From: Candidatus Thalassarchaeum sp.
GTDB lineage: Archaea; Thermoplasmatota; Poseidoniia; Poseidoniales; Thalassarchaeaceae
DNA length: 64,000 nt
NCBI GenBank assembly: GCA_016777225.1
Contig: JADHRW010000006.1
Location: 1-64,000 of the forward strand
Direction of reading: 5' to 3'
A program made the position numbers and the translations under genes. Below are positions 53,540 through 63,054 of this stretch, in pieces; the stretch's first letter is position 1, and the number at the start of each line of letters is the position of its first letter. The notes beneath the pieces are model-generated. The model was not told where the DNA came from, made no database searches, and was given only the letters and a program-made list of their open reading frames with translations.

Positions 53540-55711
53540 ATGCTTAGTGACACTGAGAGGGGTATTCTCTCCCAACTTTCTAAGTTTTCAGAGGGACTTG
53601 AAAAGAGTTGGGATGTCCCTAGAAGCCTTTCATTGCCAGGATTAGCAGAATCTCTTGGTTTAGCTCGTTCTAGTCTTCACAAACCTCTCGCCAAACTCGA
53701 AGACGAAGGCTTAGTGTTTACTAGAGCAGCCCATGTCATTGGAGGCGGTTCTAGAAAACGTACAGTGATTCATCTCACACTCAATGGTCGTTTAGAAGCT
53801 GAATCTTTAGATATCAAGCATATCTCAAAAGTAGGAAAAGGATATGGGGAAATCCCGAATCTTACAAAATTATTTGGTAGAAATAAAGAAACTGAAGATT
53901 TATTAAAATTAATAATTAATCGAAATAATATTTTCTTAAGTGGCTTACCAGGAATTGGTAAGACCAGTCTCGCAAGAAGTGTCGTAGCAGAAATTTTGAA
54001 TGATGGTTGGACAGTTCGCTGGGCAACTTGCTATTCTAATTCAGATGTTTCTGATATCACCAGACAATGGGTTGGAAAAAATCCTCCTCGTGATAAATCA
54101 GCATTAACATCTTATTTTGGGAAAAATAAGAATTTATTAGTAATTGATGAAATCCAAGAAATTCATTCTAGGCACATCAATAGCATCAAACATTTGCTCG
54201 AAGAACTAGTTAAGAGTCAGGCATCAATTTTAGTAATAATCCGTTCACCTAATCCTTTTACTTTGATTGAAGGATATTCTGATTTCCGCTTGTTGGGGAT
54301 TTCGCAAAATGAGGGACGTTTCCTTCTTCCTGAAGATTTAACTAAAGAAAAGGCGAATAAAATCGTGAATTCATTAGGAGGGCACCCCCTAGCCCTCCAT
54401 CTTTGGAGTCCTGAAAGTAAATTACCCGAAGAGGTTCAGGCAGTTCAACAATTTGTTGAATCTACTGTTATTGAGAAATTGAGTGAATATGGTATTTCTA
54501 AATTAGATGAACTAAGCATTACTCCTGCTCCATTAACAATTGAAGAATTATCTGATTCAGAGGGTATTACTGAACTCGATGAATCAGCAATTCTTCGATG
54601 GACTAACAATAAATTTGAGCCACACCATCTGATAAGAAATGTACGTAGATCTTTATGGTCTGCGAATGAAACAAAAAATCTCCATACTATTGCAGCCAAT
54701 AATTGGTCTGAGAGAGAAGGATCTAGAGCTCTGTGGATGGAATCTTACCATAGAATAAAGTCTGAGGATTTTAATAAATCTTGGCTAATTGATAAAATAA
54801 ACTTAATTTCACAGGATAATACTGCAACTGCAGCATTATTAATCGAAGATGCTTTACAGATGTATGACGATTCTGATATTCGTATGCAGGCAGTAAATTT
54901 AGCATTTGAGAGAGCCGAATATGAAATTGCTGAGAATCACATATCCAATATAGAAACCAGTCCGCAAAAGAAAATATTAATCGCACGTTTATCAAGAATT
55001 AGAGGCGATATTGAATCTGCTATTAACCTAGAAAATCAAGCGATATCTGAATTATCGTCTGCTGAGAGAGTTAGGTTTCAGATATCTATTTTAGTTCGAA
55101 AATATGATGATAGGTTACCTGGGAAATTGAGTAAATCATCAGCAGATGAAATTCTATTAGGTATTAATGAGATAAATTTGAAAGATATTTCCGATAGAGA
55201 CCGCTATACTGCCGAACTTTCATTAAATTTATTGAAACATGCAATCTCTTTGCAGATTTCAGATTTAACTTTAGCATCTCAATCCAGAGCTGAATTAGAA
55301 ATTATCCTTTCAGGAGACTCTGAAACTCTTTTATTACTAGATTTACGTGCAAGATTAATAATATCAAGTACACCAGATTTATTAGATTCTTCTTTACAAT
55401 CAGTGCGATTATTTATTCAAGAATGCACAGATCCGTTAAACAAAATTAGTATAATTCATGCTGCTCTTGATGTAACGAAAGGTAATCCTCCTGAGTGGCT
55501 AGAAAAATTACATAATGATTCATTCAATATTCCATTAAGAGAAGATTTAGCAGCATACCGTAGAATAATCGCCCAATCTTGGTATTGGCGAGGTGTACTA
55601 AATCCCAATCAAAGACTTTCATATTGGCAAGAATCTATACATAGATTCCGCAATGCAGAGTGTATTATTGCTGCAAATCAATTACTCGAAGAACTAACAA
55701 AATCGATTTAG
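53540..55711 (+). CDS. Winged-helix STAND/AAA ATPase with helical repeats
   Basis: A 723-residue protein of three parts. A winged helix at about 5-90 (SLPGLAESLGLARSSLHKPL, followed by the recognition helix and wing). A STAND-type ATPase at about 110-300: Walker A GLPGIGKTSLA at 135-145, Walker B LLVIDEIQEI at 199-208, arginine finger region ILVIIRSPNP, and GGHPLAL at 280-286, the GxPLA box of NB-ARC/STAND proteins. From about 330 on, helical repeats of TPR-like character (AFERAEYEIAENHISNIET, RLSRIRGDIESAINLENQAI). This layout suits a signal-gated switch controlling transcription, as in MalT/AfsR proteins; a defence role is also possible. Divergent from uvrC. Confidence 0.8.
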   Translation: MLSDTERGILSQLSKFSEGLEKSWDVPRSLSLPGLAESLGLARSSLHKPLAKLEDEGLVFTRAAHVIGGGSRKRTVIHLTLNGRLEAESLDIKHISKVGKGYGEIPNLTKLFGRNKETEDLLKLIINRNNIFLSGLPGIGKTSLARSVVAEILNDGWTVRWATCYSNSDVSDITRQWVGKNPPRDKSALTSYFGKNKNLLVIDEIQEIHSRHINSIKHLLEELVKSQASILVIIRSPNPFTLIEGYSDFRLLGISQNEGRFLLPEDLTKEKANKIVNSLGGHPLALHLWSPESKLPEEVQAVQQFVESTVIEKLSEYGISKLDELSITPAPLTIEELSDSEGITELDESAILRWTNNKFEPHHLIRNVRRSLWSANETKNLHTIAANNWSEREGSRALWMESYHRIKSEDFNKSWLIDKINLISQDNTATAALLIEDALQMYDDSDIRMQAVNLAFERAEYEIAENHISNIETSPQKKILIARLSRIRGDIESAINLENQAISELSSAERVRFQISILVRKYDDRLPGKLSKSSADEILLGINEINLKDISDRDRYTAELSLNLLKHAISLQISDLTLASQSRAELEIILSGDSETLLLLDLRARLIISSTPDLLDSSLQSVRLFIQECTDPLNKISIIHAALDVTKGNPPEWLEKLHNDSFNIPLREDLAAYRRIIAQSWYWRGVLNPNQRLSYWQESIHRFRNAECIIAANQLLEELTKSI

Positions 55712-55945
55712 TTAGATTTCAGCACCAATTAATGTTCTTGTTTCATAAATTCCCTTTACTGAACGAATATCTTGTACGATACACTGGGTTAGCTCAGATT
55801 CATTTTCTGCCTCAACTTTTACAAATAAATCATGATTACCGAACACGATCCACTGCCCTTTAACACATTTAATTTTACTTACTTCTTCACGAACCCGAAT
55901 TTCGCAACCCGGTTCAGTGGTGATAAGAATAAATCCTACTGCCAT
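55712..55945 (-). CDS. Stand-alone Lrp/AsnC ligand-binding (RAM) domain
   Basis: A 77-residue protein matching the alpha/beta RAM (AsnC C-terminal) domain: GFILITTEPGCEIRVREEVS, then VFGNHDLFVKVEAENESELT and SVKGIYETRTLIGAEI. There is no helix-turn-helix, so it cannot bind DNA itself. The family fold oligomerises and binds amino acids. It lies 2 bp after a paralogous gene and its stop adjoins the STAND ATPase stop, convergent. Confidence 0.85.
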   Translation of the reverse strand: MAVGFILITTEPGCEIRVREEVSKIKCVKGQWIVFGNHDLFVKVEAENESELTQCIVQDIRSVKGIYETRTLIGAEI

Positions 55946-55947
55946 TA

Positions 55948-56181
55948 TTATGCCTCCACTGCTATCAAAGTTTCAGTTTTTTGAACACCAGGGATTGTCC
56001 GCATATTACCGATTAAACTATTTGCCATTTGCTTTTCATCTTCAAAATCAATTCTTGCTACTAGATCATATTCTCCATAGGCAACATGGGTTTCGGTTAC
56101 GCTATCAATTTCTAATAATGCAAGATACACTTCTAATTCTCTTTGTGGTTCACACTTAAATAAAACAAAAGCAGTACTCAT
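55948..56181 (-). CDS. Stand-alone Lrp/AsnC ligand-binding (RAM) domain, second copy
   Basis: A 77-residue paralogue of the next gene: AFVLFKCEPQRELEVYLALL, AYGEYDLVARIDFEDEKQMA, then IPGVQKTETLIAVEA, the RAM fold with its G-x-Y/H-D-L central strand. Again no helix-turn-helix. The two copies could form a hetero-oligomer that senses an amino acid for a partner elsewhere, or modulate an Lrp-type regulator. Confidence 0.85.
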   Translation of the reverse strand: MSTAFVLFKCEPQRELEVYLALLEIDSVTETHVAYGEYDLVARIDFEDEKQMANSLIGNMRTIPGVQKTETLIAVEA

Positions 56182-56299
56182 TATCTATAATCCTCAACTA
56201 TGTGGTCATGTATTACACTTATTATGCCTCGTTTCTTATCTGTTATGTCTATGCCCATTTATCCACCATAGATATATGGTATTGCACTGCCGTTGTACT

Positions 56300-59200
56300 A
56301 TGCCTGACCGACTTACTCGACGTCCAAGGCATGCTATTATTCTAGTTTCTATACTTCTTTTGTCGACAATTGCTTTTGTACCTTCTAATTCAGTTGCTAG
56401 TTCATCGAAGACTACTACTATATGGAGCGGAACTGTAAATTTGGTAGATGGATATACAGTAGAAAGTGGGGATATTTTGATTGTTGAGCAAGGTACAACA
56501 ATAAATTTAGGAGATGATGAGGATATATTAGTGGCTGGACGAATTACTATTCAAGGCACATACTTATCTCCAGTAATTTTGAATTCAATCTTAGGTGATC
56601 ATGATGGAATTATTTTTAATTCATCTAGCAATAGCCTAGGTTCTAAGATTGATAACTTAACTATAAGTAATTCAGAATATGGTATTACAATCTATGGCAG
56701 TGACCCGATTATTAATAATTTAAGAGTAGAAAATGCAGATTTAGTTGCTATAGATATTTTTGATTCGGCATCTCCAAGAATCAATGACCTTGTTATTGAG
56801 GGGGGGGGGCAAGATATTCCATTGAACACAAATTGGAGGAAAGGAATTGGGATATCTGTTGGTGCTTTGTCCAGCCCTATTATCGACGGTGCATTAATCA
56901 ATAATTTAGTAACTCGAGGATTGAATTATTGGGGTAATTCTGGAGGAATAATTTCCAACCTACAAATAACTAACATCAGTGGGGCTACTACAACAATAGC
57001 AGCGGGTATTTGGATTGAAGATTCTTTACCTTTAATATTAGATTCTAGTGTAACTCGTTCCGATAATGGAATTTATGTTAGACATATTACTCAAGGATGG
57101 AATACAAGACCTACTTTTACAAATGTAGTTGTTGAAGATAGTCAATATCGAGGGGTAATGGTTGAACAATATAATCATAGTCAATTTTCGAATTTACCAA
57201 TGAATGCAATTTTCAATAATCTAGTTATTAGAGGAACTGGAGGAGAAAACGCAAAAACTCCCGGCCTTGGTATTGCTGCCTTAGATGTAAATACTAGTGG
57301 CATCAAGATTCAAGGCGGTTTAATTGAAAATAATCCTGTGGTTGGTTTTAGAGCTTATATGATAGATTCTTCTATGGTCATTAATAATTTAACATTATTA
57401 AATAATGGCGATGAAGGTTTTTCAATTCCTTTTAACGATCGAGCCGGTTTATTCTGGAGGTCATCTAATTGGGGCTCTTCAGGACCTCCGACTATCAATG
57501 ACTTGGTTGTAAGAAATTCTTCAGGACCAGGGGTTCTAATGTGGAAAGGAGGGGTCCGAGGGACTAATTGGGATATTAGTGAAAATGGTGCAAATGGTGT
57601 AGACTTCAGAGAATTTCATCCAGATGTCAATGCAATCCAAAGTCTGAATAATTCAGGACATGGAGTCTCAATCAAAGATTCAAGTAATGTAGAATTAGAA
57701 TATGTTGTAACTTCAGGAAATGGGATGGATTCTTTGTCTGCAAATCTTGGTTCTGGTTTTTATTTCGAGGAATCTAATGATGTTGTAAGTGGAGGCAAGA
57801 ATGTATCTTGTTACATGTGTACATCTATTAATGACAAGTATGGAGTAACTATTGAAGATAGTATTGATTTACAACTTCATTCTATGGCAATCATAAATCC
57901 GATTAATTCTCCCGCTCTTAATGTTGATAATTCAGGCTTATCTCAAGACGGTAATATAATTTTAAAGAATATTACAGTAGAGTTTAATTCAACTGATTTT
58001 AATAATTATGCGATTATTTTAAACGAGGTAGATGCAGATATTTCTAATTTACAAATCAATGGTAATAATAGTGGATTTTATTGGAATGCTAAAGGTTCTA
58101 TTGTCTCCTACTTCAATGATAGTGTAATTAATACTAGAGGCACTAATGCTTGTTTTGATCTAGTAGAACATTCCCAATTACTAATGAATAATATAAATTT
58201 TCAGTGCGATTCAGCTCCTAGTTTAGATTTTAGTTTTGTTAATATTACTAATTCCTATTTCTCTTCTAATTCAAGTAACTCTGGCTATTTCTTAATGAAA
58301 TCTAGTAGCCACCTTAGATGGATTTCTTCCTCGATAATGAGTGAGCCTTTATTTGAGTCAGATGATAATATTGTCGATGAAATGTGGTTTATCGAAGTTC
58401 ATGTGATGAATCAGTATTTCAATCACATACCTTTTTCTTCAATAAATATTACTTTCGACCAATATGAATCAGAGTATATTGGTGTATTGCCATATGAAGG
58501 ACTCGATATTCTGGGGCCATTTAATGGCAAGCGATGGACTCCTTTGAACGGATGGTCTTCCTCAAATAACGTTTATGCTGGCTGTGATTATGATTCGGTC
58601 CATAATGACACTCAGTCTTCGCAGTTAATTAATGATATTGAGGTAACCTGTATTCTAGAAATTTCTAATCAGCCTCCAATCATTATCTGGACTACACCGA
58701 GTAATGATGAGGTTTATGCCAGTGGTTCTGAAGTTATTTTTGATGCAAGTTCATCATGGGATTTAGATAATGAATTACTGACCTATTCATGGCTAAGTAA
58801 CATTGATGGAGATATTACAAATACATGTGATTTTAATGCGAATAATTCAATTATTGTAGCGAATAATTTAATTCAATGTATCTCGGATGGGAACCACCAA
58901 ATCACACTAGAAGTTTGTGATTCATCGAATAACTGTGCTTCTGAAATTAGATTAATTGAATTAACCAATAACCCCCCATTACTCACAGTAGATACTACTC
59001 CTGATATATCGGCTTGGGGCACTCTCTATCTCGGTAAAACAGCATTTGTAAATATCGATTTAACAGGTACAAATGATCCTGAGAATGATCAAATAACCTG
59101 TTGGATAAAAATGTCTTATGAAGAGATTGAAACATATCTTTCAGAATGCCCGGGCAATATTAACAAAACATTCCCTCTTGCTCCAAATCAGTTTACTGTG

Positions 59201-60946
59201 ACAGTCTTTGCTACTGATGGTATACACACACCAGTAACTTGGACTTTTAATGTTGAATTATTTAATGAGTTACCAACTGCTTCTATCGATATAACAAGAA
59301 CAGGAATGAGATCACAAGATATTTTACTTATCGATGGTAACAATACTGTAGATCCCGAAGGTGATGAAATCAAGTTCGAATTCTGGAGTGATATTGATGG
59401 ATTAATTTATTCGGGTATAACTCCTAATGATTTACTTGAGTGGTCAGGAACTCTTTCAAAAGGCACTCATAAAATTACCATGTATGCCAGTGATGACTTA
59501 CCCAATCATGCAGGACAATGGACAAATTCTGAATTAACTCTAGTTGTAGAAAACTCCCCCCCCGTTGCTATGATTTCACAACCAAATGATGGATATTCTA
59601 CTAATTCAGGTCATCTAATTTCTTTTGATGCGACTGGTTCAGGGGATTGGGACATTGCTTGTTCTGATTTAGAAAATAGTACTGGAATAATATGTAATCA
59701 TTTCTCAGATTCTAGTAAAGATTTGGTCAGTGTATTATGGCAAAGTAACTTACTTTCAGAGCCAATAGGAAGTGAATGGAAATTTAATGCTCGTCTCCCC
59801 GAAGGAAATCATGAAATTACACTTAATTTAGACGACGGAGACGGAGAAAAAGCAATATTTTCTATAATAATTAATGTTGAACAATCTGCCCCTATATTAG
59901 TTCTTGAGTCTCCTGAAGAAGGTGTTGAGGTATATTCTAATCTACCTGTTTTATTTGATTTCCGAGAGTCTTTCGATCCAGATGGAGATGAATTTACTGT
60001 TTCATTATATTCAGATATTATTTCTACTCCGATACTTGAAAACAAGACCAACGATTATTGGTACAATGATTATATTATTGCAGGCGTTCATGAATTATCA
60101 TTTATTTTAACAGATTCAACCGGACGAGTATCCACTTATTCTCAATCTTTGACTGTACTTGAAACTGGCCCAATAGCAGGGATTAGAGAATTTTCTGATG
60201 GTCAATATATTCCCCCAGGTAGGGAAATAATATTGAATGCATCATCCTCTTTTGATTATGATGACGATATTATACTCTATAGATGGAGTTTAAGCGATGG
60301 AACCGAAATTGGCGATAAAGAAGAAATATCAGTTTCTTTTTTACCTGGGACAGTACAGATTAATCTCTTAGTCAAAGATTCAAGAGGTGAATCAGATACA
60401 ATTTCTATTAATTTGACAATAGGTTCTAGTTCGCCTATTCTCTATGAATTATCTATTAACCCTATAAAGTTACAATATAATGAAGTAAATCCAATCTTTA
60501 TTACAGTAAGATTGGATGATTTAGATGGGACTACTCAGACGGTATTTTGTAAATTTAAGGCAGGAGAAATTGAGAGAGAATTTGAGTTAAGAGATGACGG
60601 AGTTGAAGGTGATTCTATTGCAGGTGATAATATATGGAGTTTGCAAACTGCTTTACTAATTGATGATGGCAGCACAGCTAAGGTTGAAGTGTGGGCTATT
60701 GATGGAGAAGTAGTAAGCCCAATTCTTTTCGAATTATTACCAATTAAATCTGAAGAAAATAGTAATTTAGTTTCATGGTTATTTTCTGGTGGATTACCAC
60801 TATTAACTGTATTAGTATTTATTTCGGCTTTAATAGGCATATTTTATTCATCTAATCGCCGTAAAGAATTGGTCAAAGACCTTGAAATGATAGAATCATG
60901 GTCTACATTCGATCCTAGAGAACTGGATGACGAATTCAACGAATAA
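56300..60946 (+). CDS. Giant surface protein: beta-helix and PKD-like repeats, C-terminal anchor
   Basis: A 1548-residue secreted protein. The signal peptide follows the ATG at 56300 (HAIILVSILLLSTIAFVPS); a longer frame to 56276 adds nothing useful. Residues about 80-640 are parallel beta-helix repeats (GITIYGSDPIINNLRVENAD, GIYVRHITQG, HGVSIKDSSNVEL), typical of right-handed pectate-lyase-like domains that bind or cut polysaccharides. About 780-1400 are PKD-like/cadherin-like repeats with D-x-D-x-D-E loops (SSSWDLDNELLTYSWLSNID, SFDPDGDEFTV). A membrane helix lies at about 1500-1520, followed by a short acidic tail. No catalytic residues can be assigned, so binding rather than cleavage is likely. 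A G10 and a C8 tract lie inside. Confidence 0.75.
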   Translation: MPDRLTRRPRHAIILVSILLLSTIAFVPSNSVASSSKTTTIWSGTVNLVDGYTVESGDILIVEQGTTINLGDDEDILVAGRITIQGTYLSPVILNSILGDHDGIIFNSSSNSLGSKIDNLTISNSEYGITIYGSDPIINNLRVENADLVAIDIFDSASPRINDLVIEGGGQDIPLNTNWRKGIGISVGALSSPIIDGALINNLVTRGLNYWGNSGGIISNLQITNISGATTTIAAGIWIEDSLPLILDSSVTRSDNGIYVRHITQGWNTRPTFTNVVVEDSQYRGVMVEQYNHSQFSNLPMNAIFNNLVIRGTGGENAKTPGLGIAALDVNTSGIKIQGGLIENNPVVGFRAYMIDSSMVINNLTLLNNGDEGFSIPFNDRAGLFWRSSNWGSSGPPTINDLVVRNSSGPGVLMWKGGVRGTNWDISENGANGVDFREFHPDVNAIQSLNNSGHGVSIKDSSNVELEYVVTSGNGMDSLSANLGSGFYFEESNDVVSGGKNVSCYMCTSINDKYGVTIEDSIDLQLHSMAIINPINSPALNVDNSGLSQDGNIILKNITVEFNSTDFNNYAIILNEVDADISNLQINGNNSGFYWNAKGSIVSYFNDSVINTRGTNACFDLVEHSQLLMNNINFQCDSAPSLDFSFVNITNSYFSSNSSNSGYFLMKSSSHLRWISSSIMSEPLFESDDNIVDEMWFIEVHVMNQYFNHIPFSSINITFDQYESEYIGVLPYEGLDILGPFNGKRWTPLNGWSSSNNVYAGCDYDSVHNDTQSSQLINDIEVTCILEISNQPPIIIWTTPSNDEVYASGSEVIFDASSSWDLDNELLTYSWLSNIDGDITNTCDFNANNSIIVANNLIQCISDGNHQITLEVCDSSNNCASEIRLIELTNNPPLLTVDTTPDISAWGTLYLGKTAFVNIDLTGTNDPENDQITCWIKMSYEEIETYLSECPGNINKTFPLAPNQFTVTVFATDGIHTPVTWTFNVELFNELPTASIDITRTGMRSQDILLIDGNNTVDPEGDEIKFEFWSDIDGLIYSGITPNDLLEWSGTLSKGTHKITMYASDDLPNHAGQWTNSELTLVVENSPPVAMISQPNDGYSTNSGHLISFDATGSGDWDIACSDLENSTGIICNHFSDSSKDLVSVLWQSNLLSEPIGSEWKFNARLPEGNHEITLNLDDGDGEKAIFSIIINVEQSAPILVLESPEEGVEVYSNLPVLFDFRESFDPDGDEFTVSLYSDIISTPILENKTNDYWYNDYIIAGVHELSFILTDSTGRVSTYSQSLTVLETGPIAGIREFSDGQYIPPGREIILNASSSFDYDDDIILYRWSLSDGTEIGDKEEISVSFLPGTVQINLLVKDSRGESDTISINLTIGSSSPILYELSINPIKLQYNEVNPIFITVRLDDLDGTTQTVFCKFKAGEIEREFELRDDGVEGDSIAGDNIWSLQTALLIDDGSTAKVEVWAIDGEVVSPILFELLPIKSEENSNLVSWLFSGGLPLLTVLVFISALIGIFYSSNRRKELVKDLEMIESWSTFDPRELDDEFNE
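56800..56809 (+). repeat. G10 homopolymer inside the giant surface gene
   Basis: Ten G in a row, read as GAG GGG GGG GGG (Glu-Gly-Gly-Gly), lie early in the beta-helix region. A change of one unit would shift the frame and truncate the protein after about 170 residues. The tract is far longer than expected in an AT-rich genome. Confidence 0.9.
59556..59563 (+). repeat. C8 homopolymer inside the giant surface gene
   Basis: Eight C in a row, read as TCC CCC CCC (Ser-Pro-Pro), in the PKD-repeat region of the same ORF. Slippage here would also cause a frameshift. Confidence 0.9.
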
Positions 60947-60947
60947 T

Positions 60948-61685
60948 TCATTCTGACTCTGGGCCCCAAGGGGTTTTTTGTTGAGTCAGTCCTAATCTAT
61001 GTGTGAATAAGAATCTTAGATTTAATAATCCATCCCCCCAGGTATTGATCTCTGCTTCTCCTACACGTGGACGATATGGCACGCTTACTTCTGCAGTATT
61101 TTTCTTTCCTAGGAATCTTCGAGCGCGAATCTTAAATTCTTGAGAAAGTGGCATACCATCATGTTTTGGCCGAACTCTTTCATCTTCAAATATTGATTTT
61201 CTAAATACCCACATCCCACTTTGAGAATCATGTATGCCATACCAATAAAGAATTGTTGCTGTTGTTGATAAAACCCAATTTCCAAAACCATGGAGCCCAG
61301 GCATCGAACCCTCTTCTGCACGTTTCAGCCTATCACAAGAAATCCACTGCAAGTCTTCGTCAATCAGTTTTTTGACTAAAGAAGGAACTTCTTCACCTGG
61401 ATATGTACAATCAGCATCCATTGTAACAATAATGTCACCAGGGGCCATAGCAAAACCAGTCTTGTATGCTCTTCCATAGCCTTTACGTGATTCAAGATAA
61501 ACAGTCGCTCCTTCTTCTATAGCTAATTCTCTAGTCTTATCTTTTGAATTTCCATCTATAATAAGAAAGTCAAGCTTATCACACCATCCTTCTTTTGGTA
61601 TCGAGCGGATAGTGTCAACTATTGCAGCTTCTTCATTTCTTGTAGGTATAACTACGGTGACGTGTACGGGTAGCGTTTCTGCCAT
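60948..61685 (-). CDS. Glycosyltransferase family 2, dolichyl-phosphate-sugar synthase-like
   Basis: A 245-residue GT-A enzyme. VVIPTRNEEAAIVDTIRSIP is the nucleotide-binding strand, IIDGNSKDKTRELA the second, and VTMDADCTYPGEEVPSLVKK holds the metal-binding DxD. This pattern, with RKGYGRAYKTGFAMAPGDII, matches DPM1/DPG-synthase-like members that load mannose or glucose onto dolichyl phosphate, supplying glycans for surface protein N-glycosylation. No C-terminal membrane helices. Its stop adjoins the giant surface gene (2 bp, convergent), and it diverges from the GT4 gene. Confidence 0.87.
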   Translation of the reverse strand: MAETLPVHVTVVIPTRNEEAAIVDTIRSIPKEGWCDKLDFLIIDGNSKDKTRELAIEEGATVYLESRKGYGRAYKTGFAMAPGDIIVTMDADCTYPGEEVPSLVKKLIDEDLQWISCDRLKRAEEGSMPGLHGFGNWVLSTTATILYWYGIHDSQSGMWVFRKSIFEDERVRPKHDGMPLSQEFKIRARRFLGKKNTAEVSVPYRPRVGEAEINTWGDGLLNLRFLFTHRLGLTQQKTPWGPESE

Positions 61686-61789
61686 ATTTCTCGTTTGGGC
61701 GACGATAGTTTCCTCTTTGAATCAAACTGATACGTGTCCTGTGTCCAATCGCTTGAAAACCGGTTAACTAAACGCAGGCATGATACTGT

Positions 61790-62998
61790 ATGCACATCGC
61801 AATGTTGTCTGCCGAATATCCTCCGCGTTGGGGGGGCATGGGTTCGACAGTTTTTCACCTCTCATCTGCTCTAGTATCTAGAGGTCACCAAGTCACTGTA
61901 ATTACTAGAAATGGTGCTGGTAATAATATTCCATCTATGGATGGAATCGATGTAATTACGGTTGGGTGGCTGAGATTACCAATGGAATTCACTAGATCTT
62001 ATGGACGCTCTGCGCTTCGAGCATTGAAAAAATTAAACGAAACAAATCCAGTTGATGTTGTACATTTGCATTGTCCAATGATCTCTTGGAATAAAAAACA
62101 GTTTGATGATTGTAAAAAGAATGTTGCTCCTGTTGTTTCCTCTTTACATGGTTCTTGGCTTGGCGAGAAAGATGGATTAGTTACTGCAGCGAATCAGAAA
62201 GAGGCTGCAGTTTGGGCAAATCCTAATGATCTAGCAATATTATTGTCCGCAAATAGATATGCGAGATTTGAAAACGCAGCAATAATTAACTCTGATGTAT
62301 GTATTGCAAATTCTAAAGCCACAAAAGAAGATTTCTTAAAACGCTATTTGGTACCTGAAAATTGGGATTGCGAAGTTATTTATTGGGGAGTAGATACTGA
62401 AATGTTCACAATTGATAATCCTATTAATCAGGAACTAAGAAATCGTTTTGGATGTTCTGAAAATGGAATTTTATTACTTGCAGTAGGTCGTTTAGCTGCT
62501 AGAAAAGGATATGGTTCTTTGTTGAAAGCATTTGCATTAGTCAATACTGAATTACCTGATTCTCGTTTAGTAATAGTGGGGCGGGGTCACTTACGATCTC
62601 GTCTATTAAAACAGGCAGATAAACTGGGAATTTCATCCTCAGTTTTCATTGAGTCTAGTATGTCATTTTTAGAATTAGCATCCTTATTTAGAAGTGCTGA
62701 TTTGACTATTTACCCATCATACTATGAAGGTCAAGGGTTAATACCTCTCGAATCAATGTCTTCAGGAACCCCTGTTGTAACTGTTGATCACGGACCATTA
62801 CCCGAAATGGTCGACTCTACAGTTGGAGCATTATTCACAATGGGTGATGTCAATTCTATGTCCTCTACAATTCTCGATGAGATTAAAGATAAAAAGATAC
62901 TAGAAAAGAAAGGTATTGCTGGACGAAGAAGAGTGACTGAAAATTTCACATATGAGATTGACGCGGATTATTTTATCAAAATATATAGTCGAGTTTAG
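61790..62998 (+). CDS. Glycosyltransferase family 4
   Basis: GT-B glycosyltransferase of 402 residues. The start MHIAMLSAEYPPRWGGMGST matches the glycogen-synthase-like N-domain of GT4 enzymes with the Gly-Gly-Met/Ile-Gly loop, HLHCPMISW follows, LLAVGRLAARKGYGSLLKAF opens the C-domain, and YPSYYEGQGLIPLESMSSG is the donor-binding E-x7-E region. The codons TGG GGG GGC near the start hold a G7 run. A 104-bp divergent gap separates it from the GT2 gene, with a palindromic AACCGGTT at 61758-61765. Acceptor unknown; likely surface glycan or glycolipid. Confidence 0.88.
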   Translation: MHIAMLSAEYPPRWGGMGSTVFHLSSALVSRGHQVTVITRNGAGNNIPSMDGIDVITVGWLRLPMEFTRSYGRSALRALKKLNETNPVDVVHLHCPMISWNKKQFDDCKKNVAPVVSSLHGSWLGEKDGLVTAANQKEAAVWANPNDLAILLSANRYARFENAAIINSDVCIANSKATKEDFLKRYLVPENWDCEVIYWGVDTEMFTIDNPINQELRNRFGCSENGILLLAVGRLAARKGYGSLLKAFALVNTELPDSRLVIVGRGHLRSRLLKQADKLGISSSVFIESSMSFLELASLFRSADLTIYPSYYEGQGLIPLESMSSGTPVVTVDHGPLPEMVDSTVGALFTMGDVNSMSSTILDEIKDKKILEKKGIAGRRRVTENFTYEIDADYFIKIYSRV

Positions 62999-63054
62999 CC
63001 TCTTGTCGGGAAACCCTTGATGAATCAAAACTCCTCGCAGGCTTAGGGACGCAC

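Noticed and set aside
61830-61836. G7 run at the start of the GT4 gene as a phase-variation tract
   Set aside because: Seven G encode the conserved Trp-Gly-Gly loop and are short; conservation of the motif explains the run.
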